Shown here one piece after another: positions 53,822 through 61,978 of a DNA stretch of 64,000 nt (the first letter of the stretch is position 1; the number at the start of each line of letters is the position of its first letter). The DNA is from Devosia sp. (GTDB taxonomy: Bacteria > Pseudomonadota > Alphaproteobacteria > Rhizobiales > Devosiaceae): the NCBI GenBank assembly GCA_015234425.1, contig JADGNE010000004.1:1-64000 (forward strand), read 5' to 3'. The notes beneath the pieces are model-generated. The model saw only the letters and a program-made list of their open reading frames with translations, made no database searches and was not told where the DNA came from. A program made the translations under genes and the position numbers.

Positions 53822-54224
53822 CCACAAGATGCCGACGGATCTGACGCGCAATCAGGAACTGGTGCTGGGCACACTGAACGAGTCGCAGGGCCCGCTCAGC
53901 GCCTATGACATTCTCGACCGGCTGCGCGATGACGGTCTGCGGGCGCCGCTGCAGGTTTATCGGGCACTCGACAAGCTGGTGGACCGGGGTCTCGCGCACC
54001 GGCTGGAGTCGCTCAATGCGTTCGTGGCCTGCGCCGATGCCCATTGCCATCGCAAGGGTCTGATCGCCTTTGCCATCTGCAGCGGATGCGGGAAGGTGGA
54101 CGAATTCGCCGATCCGGTGATCGAAGGCAGGCTTGGAGAATGGGCGCAGGGCAAGGATTTCACCGTGGAACGCACCACGATGGAAATCCGCGGCCGCTGT
54201 GCCGACTGCAAGCAGGCGGCCTGA
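53811..54224 (+). CDS. zur: Fur-family zinc uptake regulator
   Basis: A 137-residue Fur-family repressor, probably Zur. The winged-helix half (LTRNQELVLGTLNESQGPLSAYDILDRLR, APLQVYRALDKLVDRG) precedes the metal and dimer half. A structural zinc site is visible as Cys90/Cys93 and Cys130/Cys133. The HCHRKGLIAFAIC segment fits Zur. AGGAGGGA at 53798-53805 is its ribosome site, and the ATG lies within the last codons of znuB. Being in the znu operon with three matching boxes nearby supports zinc over iron. Confidence 0.92.
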   Translation: MAHSHKMPTDLTRNQELVLGTLNESQGPLSAYDILDRLRDDGLRAPLQVYRALDKLVDRGLAHRLESLNAFVACADAHCHRKGLIAFAICSGCGKVDEFADPVIEGRLGEWAQGKDFTVERTTMEIRGRCADCKQAA

Positions 54225-54230
54225 ACCGGC

Positions 54231-54608
54231 TCAGGGATCGCGGGGATACATGGGTATCCCCGGCACAATCGGCAGCCAGGTCTCGCGACGGATGCACCAA
54301 CCCTCGAATTGCGGCGCGAGGTTATTCGGCGCCTCATCAAGGCTTCCAAGATAGATCTCGACCTGATCGTCGCCGAAGCTGAAGACCCTGGACCCACAAA
54401 CGGGGCAGAAGCATCGGCCTTCATAGGTTGAATAGGCGCCGGTCTGGGTGAATTGCGCCGGTCGCCAATCGGCGAAGGCGAGGAAAGAGGTGCCGGTGAT
54501 CTTCCGGCAATCGGCACAATGGCAAAGCCCCGACTTGAAGGGCGCGCCGCGCACCTCGTAGCGCACAGCGCCGCAGAGACAGCCACCCGAGAGTGCTTCG
54601 TTGATCAT
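54231..54608 (-). CDS. GFA (glutathione-dependent formaldehyde-activating-like) family protein
   Basis: A 125-residue zinc-binding protein of the GFA fold. Cysteine motifs GGCLCGAVRY, SGLCHCADCRK and CFCPVCGSR supply the usual zinc sites. Relatives include glutathione-dependent formaldehyde-activating enzyme, but most members have no proven activity. The ribosome site GGAGG lies in the 3' arm of an 11-base-pair hairpin 3 bases before the start codon, so translation may be held back. It converges with zur, 6 bases apart. Confidence 0.88.
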   Translation of the reverse strand: MINEALSGGCLCGAVRYEVRGAPFKSGLCHCADCRKITGTSFLAFADWRPAQFTQTGAYSTYEGRCFCPVCGSRVFSFGDDQVEIYLGSLDEAPNNLAPQFEGWCIRRETWLPIVPGIPMYPRDP

Positions 54609-54611
54609 GAA

Positions 54612-54640
54612 CTTGTCCTCCCACCGTGCGGGAGGACAAG
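54612..54640 (-). promoter_or_regulatory. Hairpin that sequesters the GFA ribosome site
   Basis: CTTGTCCTCCC at 54612-54622 pairs perfectly with GGGAGGACAAG at 54630-54640 across a 7-base loop. On the minus-strand RNA the second arm, GGGAGGACAAG, contains the Shine-Dalgarno GGAGG 8 bases before the AUG at 54608. The hairpin lies in the 43-base gap after rsmD, so it may also end or slow rsmD transcription, although no T-tract follows. Confidence 0.75.
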
Positions 54641-54651
54641 GTGTGAGAACC

Positions 54652-55224
54652 CTAAAGGTTCACCGCAGCGCCAGTAAAACTGAGGAAGCGGACGGCGGCG
54701 GCGCCGTATTCGCGGGTATCTTCGAGGGTAAAGCCCTCTGGAACCACCACCGGCACATCGACCGCTTCTTCCCAGACCAGCGTCGCGCCGGGCTTGAGCC
54801 AGCCATTGGCGGCCAGTTCGGTCAGGGCCTTTTCGCCCAGCTGCTGGCCGTAAGGGGGATCGAGGAAGACGAGATCGAATTCCCCGAAGGTGCCGGGCGT
54901 ACCCAGCTCCGTCGCATCGCGGCGCAGGAGCTTGGTGATGCCGGCCACGCCGAAGGCCTGGATATGGTCGCGTATGAGGCCACGGGCCTCGGCGCCGATA
55001 TCGACAAAGGTGACGTGGGCAGCGCCGCGCGAGAGCGCTTCGAAGCCCAGGGCACCCGTGCCGGCGAAGAGATCGAGCACGCGCTTGCCCTCGAGCACCG
55101 GACCGAGCCGTGAGCCGAGAATGTTGAACATGCTTTCCCGCACGCGATCTGCCGTCGGACGAATAGAATCGTCCGACGGCGAGATCAGCTGCTTGCCGCG
55201 GAATTTTCCGGCAACAATGCGCAT
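54652..55224 (-). CDS. rsmD: 16S rRNA (guanine(966)-N(2))-methyltransferase
   Basis: A 190-residue SAM-dependent methyltransferase acting on 16S rRNA G966. The N-terminus MRIVAGKFRGKQL and RPTADRVRESMFNIL are typical of RsmD; VLDLFAGTGALGFEALSRGA is the SAM site and FLDPPYGQ the N-methyltransferase catalytic motif. It follows the pseudouridine synthase gene by only 3 bases on the same strand. Confidence 0.96.
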   Translation of the reverse strand: MRIVAGKFRGKQLISPSDDSIRPTADRVRESMFNILGSRLGPVLEGKRVLDLFAGTGALGFEALSRGAAHVTFVDIGAEARGLIRDHIQAFGVAGITKLLRRDATELGTPGTFGEFDLVFLDPPYGQQLGEKALTELAANGWLKPGATLVWEEAVDVPVVVPEGFTLEDTREYGAAAVRFLSFTGAAVNL

Positions 55225-55227
55225 GTC

Positions 55228-57183
55228 TTAGCCCCGCGGCTTACGCGGACCCGTGGGACGGGCCCCACCCTTCGGACGGGCACCGCCTGTGGGACGTGCA
55301 CCACCCGTGGGACGAGCACCGCCTGTGGGGCGCGAACCGCCGGTCGGACGCTGTCCGCCCTGAGGACGTCCGCCACCACCTGCTGGACGGCCACCACCCG
55401 AAGGACGACCGCCGCCTTCCGGGCGACCCCCGCCGAACGGGCGGCTGCCACCATCAGGACGACCGCCACCGGCCGGACGGCCGAAGGGCTTGTCACCACG
55501 CGGCTTGCCATCAAACGGACGGCCGCCACCCGGCTTGCCGCCGAACGGCTTGCGGTCGCCACCTGGACGCCCACCTGCCGACGGACGGCCCTGCCCCGGA
55601 CGATCCTCGCGGCGCGGGCCGCGATTGTCATCAAACGAGCGCTGCGGGCGATCCCCGCGCGGACCATTGGACGGACGACCGGCGAAATCACCGCGTGCGG
55701 GACGATCACCGCCATCGCGGGGGGGACGACCCTCGAAGCTGCGCTGCGGACGATCACCGAAATTGCCCCGGGCCGGACGGTCACCGAAGCCGCCGCGAGC
55801 GGGACGATCACCGCCATCACGGGGGGGACGCCCCTCAAAGCTGCGCTGCGGACGGTCACCGAAATTGCCGCGGGCCGGACGATCACCGAAACCGCCACGA
55901 GCGGGACGATCACCGCCGTCGCGGGACGGACGACCCTCGAAGCTACGCTGCGGACGGTCACCAAAATTGCCGCGCGGCGGACGATCACCGAAGCCGCCGC
56001 GAGCGGGACGATCACCATCCGGACGCGGGCCACGCTGCGGGCGGTCGCCGAAGGACTTTTTGTCACCGTATGGCTTCTTGTCACCGTACGGCTTCTTGTC
56101 GCCATAGGGCTTCTTGTCACCGAACGACTTCTTGTCGCCGTAGGGCTTCTTGTCGCCAAACGACTTGCGGTCGGGCGCTGCGCCATCACGAGGGGGACGC
56201 GGCGGACGGGGAGCGGGCTTGCCGAAGGAGCTGATCGGCTGATCATCGCGATCGCGACGCTGCTTGCCGGGGCCCTTGGGTTCGTATTCCTCGGGGGCGC
56301 GACCATCTTCGTCGAAGTGCACGCGGCGCGGGCGACCGGTACGCGGGGCATCGCGACCACCACGGGCCGCACGGAAATCCTCGCGCGGCGGGGGAGCCGT
56401 ATCGGGCATTTCGCTGTCGAAATCGACGCCAGCGGCTTCGGCCAGCTTCTTGCCAAGCTGGTCCTTGAGCATCTTGGCGCGGACCATTTCGACGGCGCCT
56501 TCCGCCAGTTCGCCGAGCTGGAACGGACCATAGGACACGCGGATCAGGCGGTTCACCTCAAGGCCAAGCGCGCCGAGCACGTTCTTGACTTCGCGGTTCT
56601 TGCCTTCGCGCAGGCCGAGCAGCAGCCAGACATTGCTGCCCTGGGAGCGTTCGAGCGTGGCTTCAATCGGGCCATAGGTGATGCCTTCAACTTCGATGCC
56701 ATCCTTGAGGGCATCGAGCTGGGCCTGGGTGACGTGACCATAGGCGCGCACGCGATAGCGACGCAGCCAGCCGGTGGAGGGCAGCTCGAGCACGCGCTTG
56801 AGGCCCCCATCATTGGTGAGGAGCAGCAGGCCCTCGGTGTTGATGTCGAGACGGCCGACAGTGACGACGCGGGGGAGGCCCTCTTCGAGCAGGGCCTCGA
56901 AAATGGTCTTGCGACCCTCGGGGTCCTTCTCGGTGACAACCAGGCCAGCGGGCTTGTGGTAGAGCCAGATGCGCGTGCCCTGACGGGCAGCGAGCTGCTC
57001 GCCATCAACGACGATCTTGTCGCGGCTGGTGACGTTAAAGGCCGGGGTCAGCACCTTCTTGCCATTGACGGTGACACGGCCAGCCGTGATCCAGCCTTCG
57101 GCGTCGCGGCGGGAGCAGAGGCCGGCGCGGGCCATGACCTTGGCAAGACGGTCAGCGATTTCGGGTTTTTCAGTTTCGCTCAT
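55228..57183 (-). CDS. RluB/RsuA-type rRNA pseudouridine synthase with a very long disordered tail
   Basis: A 651-residue protein. The first roughly 260 residues are an ordinary RluB/RsuA synthase: S4 domain (RLAKVMARAGLCSRRDAEGWI, RVTVNGKKV) and a catalytic domain with Asp113 in VGRLDINTEGLLLLTNDG. The remaining roughly 390 residues are low complexity, rich in Gly, Arg, Asp, Pro and Lys: KKPYGDKKSFGD hexad repeats, three nearly identical 34-residue blocks (GDRPARGNFGDRPQRSFEGR), then GGGRP and GGARPTG repeats. Many alphaproteobacterial RluB proteins have basic tails, but this is long. The ATG at 57183 has GGAAG 9 bases upstream. Confidence 0.9.
   Translation of the reverse strand: MSETEKPEIADRLAKVMARAGLCSRRDAEGWITAGRVTVNGKKVLTPAFNVTSRDKIVVDGEQLAARQGTRIWLYHKPAGLVVTEKDPEGRKTIFEALLEEGLPRVVTVGRLDINTEGLLLLTNDGGLKRVLELPSTGWLRRYRVRAYGHVTQAQLDALKDGIEVEGITYGPIEATLERSQGSNVWLLLGLREGKNREVKNVLGALGLEVNRLIRVSYGPFQLGELAEGAVEMVRAKMLKDQLGKKLAEAAGVDFDSEMPDTAPPPREDFRAARGGRDAPRTGRPRRVHFDEDGRAPEEYEPKGPGKQRRDRDDQPISSFGKPAPRPPRPPRDGAAPDRKSFGDKKPYGDKKSFGDKKPYGDKKPYGDKKPYGDKKSFGDRPQRGPRPDGDRPARGGFGDRPPRGNFGDRPQRSFEGRPSRDGGDRPARGGFGDRPARGNFGDRPQRSFEGRPPRDGGDRPARGGFGDRPARGNFGDRPQRSFEGRPPRDGGDRPARGDFAGRPSNGPRGDRPQRSFDDNRGPRREDRPGQGRPSAGGRPGGDRKPFGGKPGGGRPFDGKPRGDKPFGRPAGGGRPDGGSRPFGGGRPEGGGRPSGGGRPAGGGGRPQGGQRPTGGSRPTGGARPTGGARPTGGARPKGGARPTGPRKPRG
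55697..56002. repeat. Three tandem 102-base repeats inside the synthase tail
   Basis: Units start at 55697, 55799 and 55901, exactly 102 bases apart, each opening with GCGGGACGATCACCGCC. They encode three 34-residue Gly/Arg/Asp/Pro-rich blocks. Copies differ at scattered, often third-codon positions. Flanking DNA at 56045-56165 holds shorter 18-base repeats coding for the KPYGDK/KSFGDK hexads. Confidence 0.9.
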
Positions 57184-57241
57184 GCGAACAGACTTCCATA
57201 ACATGCGGGACCCATGAATGGGCGGCGCGGGGAATGCGAAA

Positions 57242-57263
57242 GCGGCCGGACAATTCCGGCCGC
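57242..57263. terminator. Hairpin between the lipoprotein and pseudouridine-synthase genes
   Basis: GCGGCCGGA at 57242-57250 pairs perfectly with TCCGGCCGC at 57255-57263 across 4 bases. A short T-tract follows on the minus strand (TTTCGC) and ATTTTT lies on the plus side. It sits 31 bases after the lipoprotein stop. Confidence 0.8.
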
Positions 57264-57293
57264 CTCATTTTTGGATCGTAATGGGCCCGCAGA

Positions 57294-57995
57294 TTACTGC
57301 TTGCCGATATCCGAATTGGTGAGACGCGCACCGGCAGTGCCGAGCGAGGCGCCTGCCTGCGGACCGCGGGGCCCGAAGGCCTTGCGGATGTCTTCAGGGC
57401 AGCGGGCGTCGGCCAGTGGCACGAGCTCGCCGTTGGGCGCACGGCATACCAGATTGGCATCGCCGACGCGGGTGAAATATTCATCAGGCGGCAGATACAG
57501 CGGGCGGCTGCCCGAAGCGGTGACCTGCATGCCCGAAGCGGTCATGCGGGCCGTCAGCGCACGCGATTCCTCAGCCGTCAGCGGACGGCCGGAGAGCGAG
57601 CGGAGATCGACAACCCGCGCATTGCGCAGGCGGGCAAGATCGGCTTCGCTGAGGCGCGAGGTGTCGATCTTGACGGTATTGCTGTCGGCCGGGAGCTGGG
57701 CCGCGGCGGACTGAGTGGCTGGAACAGGCAGATTATTGCCCGAACGCGGCAGCGCCAGAGGCGCGCGAGCCTGGGTCAGATCGGCCTTGGGAGCCTCGCC
57801 GGGGATGAGGCCGATGCCGCGCGCCGTGGTGTTCATCACGTCGCGCTCGAAGGTGCCGAAATCGGTCAGGGCGTTGGTGCCTTCGACCGTGGTGCAGGCG
57901 CCAAGGGCCAAAGTCGCTACCAGCGCCAGAGACGCCAGACCTGCGCGCGCCGCGACCGAAACTCGGCTCTTACGGCCAGACAATCCAATACGCAT
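57294..57995 (-). CDS. Lipoprotein of unknown function, possibly DUF3035/BamF-like
   Basis: A 233-residue protein with a lipoprotein signal: an N-terminal Arg/Lys-rich stretch, a hydrophobic core and the lipobox LALGAC with Cys34. The mature part is Ala/Pro/Arg-rich; KADLTQARAPLALPRSGNNLPVPA recalls DUF3035 lipoproteins, which in several alphaproteobacteria lie next to lspA and join the Bam complex. That assignment is tentative. AAGGGA lies 6 bases before the ATG at 57995. It follows lspA by 84 bases. Confidence 0.72.
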   Translation of the reverse strand: MRIGLSGRKSRVSVAARAGLASLALVATLALGACTTVEGTNALTDFGTFERDVMNTTARGIGLIPGEAPKADLTQARAPLALPRSGNNLPVPATQSAAAQLPADSNTVKIDTSRLSEADLARLRNARVVDLRSLSGRPLTAEESRALTARMTASGMQVTASGSRPLYLPPDEYFTRVGDANLVCRAPNGELVPLADARCPEDIRKAFGPRGPQAGASLGTAGARLTNSDIGKQ

Positions 57996-58079
57996 GAAAC
58001 ATCCCTTACGATCCTGGCGGCGCTTATAGCGCATTGTCGGCCCTAAGACCAGATTTTGGCAGCACAATGATTTGTATCG

Positions 58080-58625
58080 TCAGACCGGGCGATCAGCAGG
58101 CTTGCGCTTGAGGCCGAGCATGTCGACCAGAAGCAGTATGACACCAAAGGTGATCGCCACGTCGGCAATATTGAAAATGTAGAACGACCACGTCCCCCAA
58201 TGGAAGTGGAAGAAGTCGGCCACGCCGCCATAGATCAGCCGATCAAGCGCATTTGAGAGCGCACCACCAATGCAGAGGGCAAGTCCAAGACGCACCAGCG
58301 GCTCATGGGCCCGAACCCACCAGATAGACAGCGCAACAATGGCCACCAGCATGATGGCGCCCAGCACCCAGGTCGGCATGTCATCGAGCAGGCCGTAGGA
58401 AATGCCGGTGTTCCAGACGAGTACATAGTCGAAGAACGGCGTGACCGGGACGATCTCGCCGCCGCGCCACCCCTGCATGGTGAAGGGGATGTAGTTGGCG
58501 AAAATGTCGATGCACTTGGCCTGGGCGAAGCCGACGCACTCTTCGGCCACGTGATAGGCTTTTTGCGCGCGATCAATGCCGAAGGCGAGGATTGCGGCAA
58601 CGAGGGAGGTGTAGAGGGTCTTCAT
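58080..58625 (-). CDS. lspA: Signal peptidase II (lipoprotein)
   Basis: A 181-residue aspartyl protease of the inner membrane that removes lipoprotein signal peptides. The catalytic region is NALDRLIYGGVADFFHF with Asp137, and FNIADVAITFG with Asp155; WNTGISYGLL is the conserved loop. It has four helices. The loop after helix 1 is longer than usual (about residues 20-65). Starts are TTG at 58637 or ATG at 58625; neither has a strong ribosome site. It follows ileS on the same strand with a REP unit between, the common ileS-lspA order. Confidence 0.94.
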   Translation of the reverse strand: MKTLYTSLVAAILAFGIDRAQKAYHVAEECVGFAQAKCIDIFANYIPFTMQGWRGGEIVPVTPFFDYVLVWNTGISYGLLDDMPTWVLGAIMLVAIVALSIWWVRAHEPLVRLGLALCIGGALSNALDRLIYGGVADFFHFHWGTWSFYIFNIADVAITFGVILLLVDMLGLKRKPADRPV

Positions 58626-58640
58626 CTTCGAGTTCAATTA

Positions 58641-58687
58641 CTCACCCCCACCCTTGTTCCCTCCCCACGAGGGGGAGGGAGACGATG
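58641..58687. repeat. REP-like unit between ileS and lspA
   Basis: CCCACCCTTGTTCCCTCCCC pairs with GGGGGAGGGAG. The unit lies directly upstream of the lspA start, within the probable ileS-lspA transcript. Confidence 0.84.
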
Positions 58688-58729
58688 AACAGCGGCTTTG
58701 GCATTTAGCCGAGCTGCCTTGGTTCAAGT

Positions 58730-61720
58730 TCAGAGACCTGCCGCAGCGCGTTCGCGCAGGGCCTGGGCGTCGCGCGGGGTAACGTCCGGATATTCAGGAT
58801 CGCTGCCAACCTCGGGAAGCACCTTCCAGGAGCGGGCGCAGCGCTGGCCTTCGGCCATGGCCGGAACCACCGAGACACCGGGCACGTCATCAAGCCGGAA
58901 GGCTTCGGAGGCGCCTTCGTTCTGCTTGATGTGGATGGCGGAGGTGATGGCGATCTCGGCAAGATCCTGGCCTTCGAGCGCCACGATGTAGCGGGCGTCG
59001 GCGACGTAGACGGTGGGGGCCGCCTCGAGCGAGGAGCCGATGCGCTTTTCACGACGCTCGATCTCCAGTGCGCCGGTGACGACACGACGAACCGAGCGGA
59101 TGAGCTGCCACTTTTCAGCCAGATCCTCGTCGATCCAGTCAGCCGGGATCTCCGGGAAAAGACGCAGATGGACGGAGGAGCCTTCTTCCGGGTGACGCTC
59201 CAGCCAGCATTCTTCCATGGTGAAGACGAGGATGGGCGCGAGCCATGCGGTCAGCGCGTTGAACAGGTGATCGAGCACGGTCAACGCCGAACGGCGCTTG
59301 AGCGAGGAGATCGGGTCGCAATAGAGCGCATCCTTGCGGATGTCGAAGTAGAACGCCGAGAGCTCGATGTTCATGAAGTTGGTGAGGAGCGTGACGACCT
59401 TGCGGAAGTCATATTCCTTATACGCGGAGCGCACGCCAACATCGAGCTGGGCCAGACGATGCAGCATCAGGCGCTCGAGCTCGGGCATGTCGCGCGCGTC
59501 GACGACATCCTCGGCCTTGAAGTGAGCGAGGTTGCCGAGCAGCCAGCGCAGCGTGTTCCGGAGCTTGCGATAGCTGTCGACCGTGGTCTGGATGATTTCC
59601 TTGCCGAGGCGCAGATCTTCCGAATAGTCGGAGGAGGCAACCCAGAGGCGCAGGATGTCGGCGCCGAACTCCTTGATGATGTCCTGCGGGGCAACGGTGT
59701 TGCCGAGCGACTTACTCATCTTCTTGCCTTCGCCATCCATGGTGAAGCCATGGGTGAGAACGCTGTCATAGGGCGCGTGGCCGTTGGTGGCGCAGCTTTC
59801 GAGCAGGGACGAGTGGAACCAGCCACGATGCTGATCCGAGCCTTCGAGATACATCGAGGCCGGGAACTTGAGGTGCGGCCACTTCTGCTTGTTGCGCAGC
59901 ACAAAGGAGTGGGTCGAACCACTGTCGAACCAGACGTCGAGGACGTCGCGGATCATCTCGTAGTCATCGGCCTTGTAGGCATCTCCGAGGTAGCGCTGGG
60001 CAGCGCCCTCCTTGTACCAGGCGTCGGCGCCCTCTTCCTCGAAGGACTGGGCAATGCGCTCATTGACCAGCTCGTCGCGGAGGATCTCGCCGGTTTCGCG
60101 ATTGACGAAGACGGTGATCGGCACGCCCCAGGCGCGCTGACGCGACAGCACCCAGTCGGGGCGGTCCGCGATCATGGCGCGCAGGCGGTTCTGGCCGGCA
60201 GCGGGATAGAACTTGGTGGCGTCGATGGCGTTGAGCGCCCGGTGGCGCAGCGTATCGCCTTCAGCACCCTCAATGTTCTTGTCCATATAGACAAACCATT
60301 GCGGGGTATTGCGGAAGATCACCGGCTTCTTGGAGCGCCAGGAATGCGGATACTGATGCTTGACGCGGCCACGGGCGATGATGTTGCCGTGTTCGGAGAG
60401 AGCGGTGATGACGCGCTGGTTGGCGTCGCCCTTCTTGCCGTTGTCGTCAATGACGCGTGCGCCGTCGAAGCCAGGGGCCTGAACGGTGTAGAAGCCGTCG
60501 TCGCCAACGGTATAGGGGATGGCAGGATCAATGCCGCGGTCCTGCAACAGGCGCGTCGATTCCATCCAGATGCCAAAGTCGTCGAGACCATGGCCCGGAG
60601 CGGTATGGACGAAACCGGTACCGGCATCATCAGTGACATGTTCGCCATCGAGCAGCGGCACGTCGAAAGAGTAGCCGCCAGCAAAGCCGGCCAGCGGGTG
60701 GCTGGTGATGAGCTGGGACAACACGCCGTCGGGGAGGATGCTCACCTCGCGATAGCCGGTGACCTTGGCCTTGGCCATGACGTCAGCGGCAAGCGCGCTG
60801 GCGATGATGTAGCGCTCGCCCGTCTTGGCCCAATTGCCGTCGGGCGCCGAGGTGACCTCATAGACACCATAGTCGATCTGCGAGGAGAAGCTGATCGCGC
60901 GGTTGCCGGGGATGGTCCAGGGCGTGGTGGTCCAGATGAGCACCGAAGCACCGCTCAACCCGATTTCCTCGAGTGCCTGAGCAGACAAGGGAGCGGGGCG
61001 GCCATCGACGGTCGCGTCCTTGGACAGCAATGCCTTGACCGGGAACTTGACCCAGATCGTGTCGCTCTCATAGTCCTGGTATTCGATCTCGGCTTCGGCC
61101 AGAGCGGTGCGCTCGACCACCGACCACATGACAGGCTTGGAACCGCGATAAAGCTGGCCGGTCATCGAGACCTTCATCAGCTCGCGGGCAATCTGGGCCT
61201 CGGCGTCATAGCTCATGGTGAGATAGGGATTGTCCCACTCGCCCAGGATGCCGAGACGCTTGAATTCGTCGCGCTGGATATCAACCCACTGCTCGGCAAA
61301 GGTGCGGCATTCCTGGCGGAATTCGACCACCGGAACGTCGTTCTTGTCCTTGCCCTTGGCGCGGTATTGCTCTTCGATCTTCCATTCGATGGGCAGGCCA
61401 TGGCAGTCCCAGCCCGGCACATAGGCCGAGTTGTGCCCCAGCATCTGCATGGAGCGCGAGATCACATCCTTGAGCGTCTTGTTGAGCGCGTGCCCGATAT
61501 GGATGTTGCCATTGGCATAGGGAGGGCCGTCATGCAGCGTGAACAGCGGCCGATCCTTGGCCTGCTCGCGCTGAAGGGCGTAAATATCCATGTCTTCCCA
61601 ACGCTGGAGCCAGATGGGCTCGCGCTGGGGCAGGCCCGCGCGCATGGGGAATTCGGTTTCCGGCAGGAAAAGCGTGGCCGAGTAATCGGTTTCGGTCGCG
61701 CTGGAAGCGGTATCGGTCAT
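58730..61720 (-). CDS. ileS: Isoleucine-tRNA ligase
   Basis: A 996-residue class I aminoacyl-tRNA synthetase. The HIGH motif is in [11 protein letters not shown] (residues 74-77) and KMSKS in [10 protein letters not shown] (about 665); the editing domain includes [17 protein letters not shown] and [15 protein letters not shown]. The C-terminus ends [20 protein letters not shown], lacking the full zinc finger of the E. coli enzyme, as is usual in alphaproteobacteria. It starts at ATG 61720. Confidence 0.98.
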   Translation of the reverse strand: MTDTASSATETDYSATLFLPETEFPMRAGLPQREPIWLQRWEDMDIYALQREQAKDRPLFTLHDGPPYANGNIHIGHALNKTLKDVISRSMQMLGHNSAYVPGWDCHGLPIEWKIEEQYRAKGKDKNDVPVVEFRQECRTFAEQWVDIQRDEFKRLGILGEWDNPYLTMSYDAEAQIARELMKVSMTGQLYRGSKPVMWSVVERTALAEAEIEYQDYESDTIWVKFPVKALLSKDATVDGRPAPLSAQALEEIGLSGASVLIWTTTPWTIPGNRAISFSSQIDYGVYEVTSAPDGNWAKTGERYIIASALAADVMAKAKVTGYREVSILPDGVLSQLITSHPLAGFAGGYSFDVPLLDGEHVTDDAGTGFVHTAPGHGLDDFGIWMESTRLLQDRGIDPAIPYTVGDDGFYTVQAPGFDGARVIDDNGKKGDANQRVITALSEHGNIIARGRVKHQYPHSWRSKKPVIFRNTPQWFVYMDKNIEGAEGDTLRHRALNAIDATKFYPAAGQNRLRAMIADRPDWVLSRQRAWGVPITVFVNRETGEILRDELVNERIAQSFEEEGADAWYKEGAAQRYLGDAYKADDYEMIRDVLDVWFDSGSTHSFVLRNKQKWPHLKFPASMYLEGSDQHRGWFHSSLLESCATNGHAPYDSVLTHGFTMDGEGKKMSKSLGNTVAPQDIIKEFGADILRLWVASSDYSEDLRLGKEIIQTTVDSYRKLRNTLRWLLGNLAHFKAEDVVDARDMPELERLMLHRLAQLDVGVRSAYKEYDFRKVVTLLTNFMNIELSAFYFDIRKDALYCDPISSLKRRSALTVLDHLFNALTAWLAPILVFTMEECWLERHPEEGSSVHLRLFPEIPADWIDEDLAEKWQLIRSVRRVVTGALEIERREKRIGSSLEAAPTVYVADARYIVALEGQDLAEIAITSAIHIKQNEGASEAFRLDDVPGVSVVPAMAEGQRCARSWKVLPEVGSDPEYPDVTPRDAQALRERAAAGL

Positions 61721-61864
61721 GGATCGGCGTTTCGTTCGGGAAGATCGGGGTGCCTTTTAGCAAGGCAGGACGGAAGGGGCAAAGGTTGATTTGCCGCGCT
61801 TGTACCTCGTCAGGCGGATGTGGCGACAATCGCGACAGTGACTATCAGCTTGGGAGGGGTTCAC

Positions 61865-61936
61865 ACCCCCACCCCAGCGCCGCTACGGCCCGGCGGGCCT
61901 AGCTCTGCTACCCTCCCCACAAGGGGGAGGGAGGGA
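61865..61936. repeat. REP-like unit with a GC-rich loop cassette
   Basis: Outer arms (CCCCCACCCC and GGGGGAGGGAGGG) enclose GCTACGGCCCGGCGGGCC with AGC and GCTACC, the same inner cassette as at 15775-15862. It lies in the 258-base gap between ribF and ileS. A small TGCCTT-ttagc-AAGGCA hairpin is also present at 61751-61767. Nothing else is recognised there. Confidence 0.8.
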
Positions 61937-61978
61937 CAGAGCGGAAAATTCATTGGGACTCGCTGGGCGCCAGGACGC

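Noticed and set aside
55697..56165. Regular repeats that could suggest a CRISPR array
   Set aside because: The 102- and 18-base periods are multiples of three, have no unique spacers and encode protein repeats in one frame.
55185..57201. Long Ser/Arg/Val- and Arg/His-rich frames around the pseudouridine-synthase tail
   Set aside because: They are other readings of the repetitive DNA; only the frame with the S4 and catalytic domains is credible.
58931..61789. A 952-codon open frame antisense to ileS
   Set aside because: It lies wholly opposite a clear, conserved synthetase; GC-rich codon use leaves long open frames on the other strand. No domain motif or ribosome site supports it.
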